DNA of 64,000 nt. Source: Proteles cristata cristata (lineage: Eukaryota > Chordata > Mammalia > Carnivora > Hyaenidae). The translations under genes and the position numbers were made by a program. The notes under the pieces are model-generated. The model was not told where the DNA came from and made no database searches. It was given only the letters and a program-made list of their open reading frames with translations. The DNA lies in contig JAESUZ010001294.1 of the NCBI GenBank assembly GCA_017311185.1, positions 1,240,001 to 1,304,000 of the forward strand, read 5' to 3'. Each line of letters starts with the position of its first letter. Within the stretch, counting starts at the first letter, position 1. This document shows positions 58,314-64,000 of this stretch, one piece after another.

Positions 58314-60097
58314 ATTTTTGCCTTTAAAAATGTGGGGGTGGTTGCATCAGTTTCCCCAGTTTATATTATTTATCCTCAGCCTCTGCTTCCTCTAATGGTC
58401 CCTTAGCATCTTCACAAACTTCTACAAATAGAATATGTGCCCCAAGTCCTTCTAGGTCTTCCACGTTTCATTTCTTAGTTTGGAGTTTTCCCTCAAGGTA
58501 CCAATTCCTTTCAAATCTAGAGATGCTATGACTTCCCTCCAGTCTTCCGGGCACTGGGCATGCGTGGGTGATACCGGAATGGCGGCATCAAGACTGAAAG
58601 GATGAAACACCAATTCAAGGTAAGTCAGCCAAGGACGGAGAAGGGAAAAGAGGTCCCCAAAGGCCAGGCAGGCAGACTCTGTCATGGTCAAGGGAGTCAG
58701 CAAGCCTTGGCCAACAGGAAAGCCAGGTTCCAGGCAGAGTTGTTTATGCTATCTTCCACCATGCCACCTACACAGGCAATAAACATACTAAAAAAAAAAA
58801 AAAAGAAAAGAAAATCAGAGATCCAAAGGGGAAGGAACCCTGGCCCTATACAAGGAAGAGGCTAAAAGGCCAGGACTGCCCCACTGTGCCCACACTAAAA
58901 CCCGAAGCTGTTTCTCCTTCTGCTACATTGCAAAGGGCTTTCCAAACACCAAGTCTCAGGCTCACAGCTCCATTTGTAACAGAAGCAAATTTGATTTCTC
59001 TGCCCTTGGACTTGAATCCAAGGGATTTGGCACAGCATGAATTAGTGAACATTGACATTCTTCCCAGTCCTTAATAAGGTCTTTTTACTTTAATTTCTTC
59101 ATTTCTCATAAGTAGAAATACTCTTAATTTTGCAGAAGCACTCAGTTACACTCAGGCCATTGGAAACAGAAGGCCTGACGAATACCAGCTGGAAACAACA
59201 CAGTGCCTGCTTTGGAGCCAGCTTCCAATTCTGGAAGGTTCTGTGCAGGACACTCGCTAATGAGAGTGTGCCCTATGCTGCTCTTAGAAGAGCATCTTTG
59301 TTTCCTGGTGGCTCTCAAAGGACAATCCCACGCTGCTACAAAGGTTTCCATCATCAGTGCAGTTTGCCTTGTCGTCTTCTTCCCTTTCTTCCCCCTTTTA
59401 TTTTTTTATGAAAATATAACATATAGAAAGTGCATAAAGTAAGCTGATTGTAAATATATGACTTTTTGTACTTTTCAGTCTCAAATAACCACCACCTAGG
59501 TCAAGATGTAGAATATTTCCAACAACCCAGAAGGATTCCTCGTGCCCCTCACTAGTCAATCTCACCCCGCCTGTCCTTTCTTCCGATTTTCTTTTCCCCA
59601 CAAATTTGCTTTGCCTGTTCTTGAATAAATATAAATGCAATCATACTGTAGGTACTTTTGTGTCTGGCGTCCTATGATCACTAAGAAAAACTTACTCAGT
59701 GAGTTCAGTGACTGAACTCATATGAAATTCATTCAATTGTTGATTATTATCAGTTTGTTTTTAACAGCTTTATTGAGGTATAACTGACACACAATTAATT
59801 ACGCGTATTTGAAGCATACAACTTGATGATATTACTCATACACATTCACCTGTGAAGCCATCACCATCGCCAAGATAATGTGCATATCCATCATCCCAAA
59901 AGTTTCTTTGTACCCCCTGGTCATCTTCCATTCCTCCTCTTTCCCTGATCCCCTTACCCCCCACAAACACTGATATGCTTTCTGTCATTACAGATTGTTT
60001 TCTCCTTATTATTTTGTTTGAGAGTACTTATATATTCTGGATACAAGCCCTTTATCAATTATATGATTTCTAAATATTTTCTCTCAGTCTATGGTTT

Positions 60098-60352
60098 GTC
60101 TTTTCATATCCTTTTAAAAAAATATTTTAATGTTTTATTTTTGAAAGAGAGAGAGAGATAGACAGCGTGAGCAGGGAAGGGTTAGAGAGAGAGGGAGATA
60201 CAGAATCTGAAGCAGGTTCCAGGCTCTGAGCTAGCTGTCAGCACAGAGCCCGATGCGGGCTCGAACCCACGAACTGTGAGATCATCACCTGAGCCGAAGT
60301 CGGACACTTAACCGACGGAGCTACCCAGGTGCCCCTGTCTTTTCATATTCTT
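60098..60352 (-). mobile_element. Felid SINE nested in old L1
   Basis: The body is 60114-60336. GTCTTTTCATATCCTT and GTCTTTTCATATTCTT flank it with one mismatch. Confidence 0.96.
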
Positions 60353-60396
60353 ACGGGTGTCCTAGAGCAGTAGAAGTTAGTAACTTTGATCATATA

Positions 60397-60650
60397 TTGA
60401 TTCATTTTATCTTTTTTAATGTCCTTTAATTTTACATTTATTTATTTTTGAGAGATAGAGTTAGAGTGCAAGTGGAAGAGGGGTAAAGAGAAGGAGACAC
60501 AGAATCTGAAGCAGGCTCCAGGCTCTGAGCAAACATTCAACACAGAGCCCGATGTGGGGCTCAAACCCACAAACTGTGAGATCATGACCTGAGCTGAAGT
60601 CAGATGCCCAGCTGACTGAGCCACCCAGGCTCCTCACGTTGATTCATTTT
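60397..60650 (-). mobile_element. Felid SINE with 12-bp perfect duplication nested in old L1
   Basis: The body is 60409-60638. TTGATTCATTTT is repeated exactly at 60397-60408 and 60639-60650. It lies 60 bp from the previous SINE in the same orientation. Confidence 0.95.
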
Positions 60651-61918
60651 CAATGTTAAACCAATCTCATTTCTCTGGGATAAAACTCACTTACTTATCC
60701 ATGACGTATTACCATTTCCTATAATGCTGAATTTAATTTGCTAAAATTATATTTAGAATTTTTGTATTGATGTTCATGATGGATGATCACCTACAGTTTT
60801 CTTGGAGTTTCTTTATCTGGCTCTGGTATGTAATGTTGGTCTCATAATAACTCGGGAAGTTTTCTTCCTCTTCAAATTTCTGGAAGAGTTTGTATGATAT
60901 AGGAATTATTTTTTCTTTAAATTTTGTAAGATTTTACCAATGAAGACATCAGGACCTGCAGCTTTTATTGTTGCTGTTTTTCCAGGAAGGCTTTTAACTA
61001 CAAAATCCATTTATTTAATTAATATAGAAATATTCTGTTGACCAATTTTGTCTTGACTCAGCTATGGTACTTTGCATCTTTCAAATAATTTGTCTTTTTC
61101 ATCTTAGTGTTGAGTTCATAGGCATAAACGTATTCATATTTCCTTATTATCCTGTTGCTATCTATGTAATCTGTAGTGATATTACCACTCTGTCTCCTGA
61201 TAACAGTAATTTGTGTCTTCATTCTCCACCCCCCCACCTCCCCCCATCACCCTGGTTCAAGATTTATCCATTTTATTGATCATCTCAATGAACCAGCTTT
61301 TGGTTTAAATGGTTTTCTCTATAGTTTTTCTGTTTTCTATTTTATAGTTTGCTTCTCTGGTCTTTATTAGTTCTTTTCTTCTTGGTTTGAGTTTAATTGT
61401 TCCTCTTTTCCCAGCTGTTATGGTAGAAACTGACATCATTGATTGAAGTCTATTTATCTTTATAGGTATTGAGTTACATAAGTTTCCTTCTAAGTGCTGT
61501 GTTAGCAACATTCTATAATTTCTGTTATTTTGTGTTTTCAGTTTCATCCAGGTCAGAGTACTTTCTAATTTCCCTTTCATTTATTCTTTGACCCAACGAT
61601 CATTTTGAGGTGCATTACTTTACTTCCAAATTTGGGGCAATTTTCCAGATATCTTTCTGTTATTGATTTCTAATCAAATAACACTGTGATCAGAGGACAA
61701 ACTGCATCTTGAATCTTGTTATATTGAAACTTGTTTGATGGCCCAAAATATGACTTGTCTTGGTAAGTGTTCTTCATGCTCCTGGAAAGAATGCATATCT
61801 GATTTTGTTTGAGGGAATGTTCCATAGATGTCCACTAGGTCAAGCTGGTTCATAGTCATGGCCAAGTCTTCTATACCCTTTCTGATTTCTCTGTCCATGT
61901 GTGCTATCAATATTAGGA

Positions 61919-62979
61919 AGGAAGCATTGAAATTTTTTTTTTAATTTTTTAAAATAGTTTATTGTCAGGTTGGTTTCCGTTTAACACCCAGTGCTCATCC
62001 CCACAAGTGCCCTCCTCCATGCCCATCACCCCCCTTCCCCTCCCCCCCATACCCATCAGTCCTCAGTTTGTTCTCAGCATTCAAGAGTCTCTCATGATTT
62101 GCACTTTTAAAAGATGTCTTAAAACAAGTATTTTGCCTTCTCTTGATATAGAGACACCATCTACTCGACAGCACCAAGTAACGCCTCCTGTGGCATGTGT
62201 TGTCGTTGATGGGCAGGGAGAGCACACCTACTCATTGGACTTGTTCCAGGTGCCAACACATGGCCAGCAGGAGCCAGAGGCTGTGATCTTTCCTTCTCAG
62301 AGGCCAGAACAGAGTCTCCAGTAAGGGATGTCCCCAGCGATGCATAGCTGGTTGGGGGTGCTGTGACTCACACTGAGAAAAACGTGGAAAAACCCCCTTG
62401 ACTCCCACTCACTCCTGTGTGAATGGTGGGCCCTCACCTGTGCCCCTGGACCTTAGTCATCTTGGGTCAGACTCTTACCCAATTCATTGAGATGATTGGC
62501 TTATTCTCTGTTCCTCACGGGTGTGAGCCAAAGCCAGAGACTATATCCCTTTCTCCTGGGTACCTTCAGGGCCCAGCCCAGTACATGGCTCTTTGGAGAA
62601 AAGTAAACAGTCCAGGAGGGAGTCTCTGCCCCAGATTGAGCCCAGGCCTCTGTCTGACACTGAATTTGTAAACGTCACTGCAGATGATTTTGCACATCGG
62701 TGAATGTACCTCATTTTGACCACCTGCTTTTAAAAATAATCTTTTCTTTCTTAGCCTGTGAGGGACCAAAGCCCTTTAACTGGAGTATTTTCCTTCTGCA
62801 GCAGCAGTGAGAGGCTGATGTCAAGATCGTGTGCAACCCATTTCACTTCTTTCCCGATGGATTGATAACAGGGCTGAGAAGTCATATCTTTGGGAACCAG
62901 AGGCCTCTGTGGACCTCATTCCATGAGGGTTTTGTCTTTTCTCCAGCGTTGCCAAAGCAAATGCAGGAAGCATTGAAAT
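61919..62979 (-). mobile_element. Chimeric L1-mediated insertion, 1031 bp, with 15-bp duplication
   Basis: The insert is 61934-62964. AGGAAGCATTGAAAT is repeated exactly at 61919-61933 and 62965-62979, and the old L1 reads continuously across the empty site. The left part (61934 to about 62103) starts with a T-rich run and is the felid L1 3' end in antisense (TAGTTTATTGTCAGGTTGG, CTCAGTTTGTTCTCAGC). The rest, about 62104-62964, is of balanced base composition, has no A-rich L1 ORF texture and resembles nothing else in the window. The duplication shows that both parts arrived together. The second part may be a co-retrotransposed transcript, or L1 5' sequence inverted during insertion. Confidence 0.85.
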
Positions 62980-63573
62980 CTTTGACTATACTTGTGGATT
63001 TGTCTCTTTCTCCTTGCAGTTACATTAGATTTTGCTTCAGTAATTTGAAATGCTATCCTTAGGTGCATAAATGTTTAAGATTACTATGTCCTTTTGATAA
63101 ATTGACTCTTTTTGTTATGAAATGACCCTCTTTACCCTTGGTAGTATTCTTTGCTCCAGAATCTACTTTATCTGATGGTAACAGGGTCCCTGCAGCTTTC
63201 TTTTGACTGGTTTTAACATGATCTCCCCTATCCTTTACTTTTTAACCTATTTGTACCTTTATGTTTAAGTGTATTTCTTGCAGATAGTACCAAGGTGTGT
63301 GTCTTGATTTTTTAATCCAATCTGTCAATCTCTGCCTTTTAGTTGAGGTGTTTTTGTGATTAATACAATCATATTTAAGTCTACCAGCTTGCTATTTGTT
63401 TTCTAGTTGTCTCAATTGTTATTTGATTCCTTTTCTTCTTTTTCTGTATTCATTTGAGTTATTTGAAAATAATAATAATAATAAATTATATTATTTCCCT
63501 TTTTTGACTGGTGTCACTTTAGTGGTTGTTTTAGGGTTTACAGTGTACATCTTTAACTCATCAGTCTACCTTT

Positions 63574-63831
63574 AAATAATAAGATACCATGGGGCGTCTG
63601 GGTGGCTTAGTCGGTTAAGTGTCCGACTTTCGCTTAGGTCATGATCTCGCGGTTCGTGGGTTCAAGCCCCGTGTCGGGCTCTGTGCTGACTGCCAGCTCA
63701 GAGCCTGGAGCCTGTTTCAGAGTCTGTGTCTCCCTCTCTCTCTGACCCTCCCCTGCTCGTGCTGTCTCTCTCTCTCTCTCCTAGAAATAAATAAAAATAT
63801 TTTTTTAAAAAGGTAAATAATAGGATACCAT
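63574..63831 (+). mobile_element. Felid SINE with 17-bp duplication
   Basis: The body is 63591-63814. AAATAATAAGATACCAT and AAATAATAGGATACCAT differ at one base. It is nested in the old L1 but in opposite orientation. Confidence 0.96.
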
Positions 63832-64000
63832 TTTTGATATGTTATAAGAACCTTATAATATGTCCATTGATCCTCCTCTGGCTTTCATACTTGTGTTATT
63901 ATACATTTTACTTATATATATCCCCCCAACATGTTATTTTTTATCTAAAGAGTCAAACTTTAAAGGAGATTTAAATAATTTTTTAAAGCCTTATACATTT

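Larger units (their letters stand above)
24912..64000 (-). other. THSD4: Inferred THSD4 intron, upstream of the exon
   Basis: This lies before the splice acceptor in the direction of transcription. The exon encoding the THSD4 signal peptide should lie in this direction, but I could not find it, so it is probably outside the window. Repeat-poor stretches longer than 300 bp with no gene that I can see are 26640-27715, 28400-29460, 30271-31380, 31633-33310, 34420-35215, 40630-42420, 43110-44805, 46463-48500, 48745-49825, 50590-51280, 52560-53320, 54260-54805, 55062-55550 and 58600-59395. Confidence 0.55.
59400..64000 (-). mobile_element. Long ancient L1 (L1M type) in antisense, multiply interrupted
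   Basis: The 3' end is at the left. Landmarks in order: 3' untranslated text (TTTTTAACAGCTTTATTGAG, GTGAAGCCATCACCATCGCC), the late ORF2 passage (TACAAGCCCTTTATCAATTA), the reverse-transcriptase zone (TCTGGAAGAGTTTGTATGAT), then CACTGTGATCAGAGGACAAA, and after the nested insertion CTTTATCTGATGGTAACAGG and TTAGTGGTTGTTTTAGGG. It runs out of the window at the right. Interruptions are SINEs at 60114-60336, 60409-60638 and 63591-63814, and the chimeric insertion at 61934-62964. All frames are broken. Confidence 0.8.

Noticed and set aside
61962..62324. 120-residue open frame in the chimeric insertion
   Set aside because: It begins in antisense L1 3' sequence and crosses the junction, so its first part cannot be a natural protein. 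I keep only the second part as a possible unknown retrocopy.

Overview
This window is nuclear DNA from a cat-family carnivore (Felidae). The main evidence is about 27 copies of a tRNA-derived SINE with the head GGGGCGCCTGGGTGGCTCAG, the internal TGGGTTCGAGCCC box and the felid-type body (GGGCTCTGTGCTGAC, then a CT-rich stretch and an A-rich tail). LINE-1 3' ends of carnivore/felid type support this. Nothing prokaryotic, plasmid-like or CRISPR-like is present. Coding density is extremely low and almost every long open reading frame is chance or lies inside a repeat.

The one gene part I can support is a 359-bp exon on the minus strand (24553-24911) of THSD4 (ADAMTSL6), a secreted extracellular-matrix protein with thrombospondin type-1 repeats. 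It has a good acceptor with two branch-point motifs and a GTAC donor, lies in a short CpG island, and encodes the first thrombospondin repeat (W-x2-W-x2-W with Cys residues). The reading frame that matches THSD4 switches part-way through the exon. The exon is one base short of a multiple of three, which points to a one-base deletion or a sequence error in a very GC-rich stretch. I found no other exon, so the rest is best read as THSD4 intron: downstream intron at low coordinates and upstream intron at high coordinates, as the gene runs right to left.

Layout: 1-24.5 kb is intron with an L2 remnant, three L1 3' ends on the plus strand (3.6-4.5, 6.6-7.1 and 17.6-20.5 kb, the last keeping a broken ORF2 reverse-transcriptase region), an 87-bp L1 tail on the minus strand, an MLT1 LTR, MIRs and SINEs. 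24.5-24.9 kb is the exon and CpG island. 25-59 kb is intron with SINEs, two MaLR-type LTRs, L2 and MIR remnants, MER5- and MER20-type hAT fossils, and a Tigger-like element with visible terminal inverted repeats (57.0-57.5 kb). 59.4-64 kb is one long, old L1 in antisense, cut by three SINEs and by a 1031-bp younger insertion.

That younger insertion (61934-62964) is the most unusual non-genic object. It has a 15-bp perfect target-site duplication and an L1 3' end with a poly(T) start, but about 860 bp of it does not look like the L1 3' region. It is either a chimeric retrotransposition or an L1 with an inverted 5' part. Several AT-rich, repeat-free stretches look like candidate conserved non-coding elements, but only alignment could show that. 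Repeat family names and boundaries come from reading by eye and are approximate.
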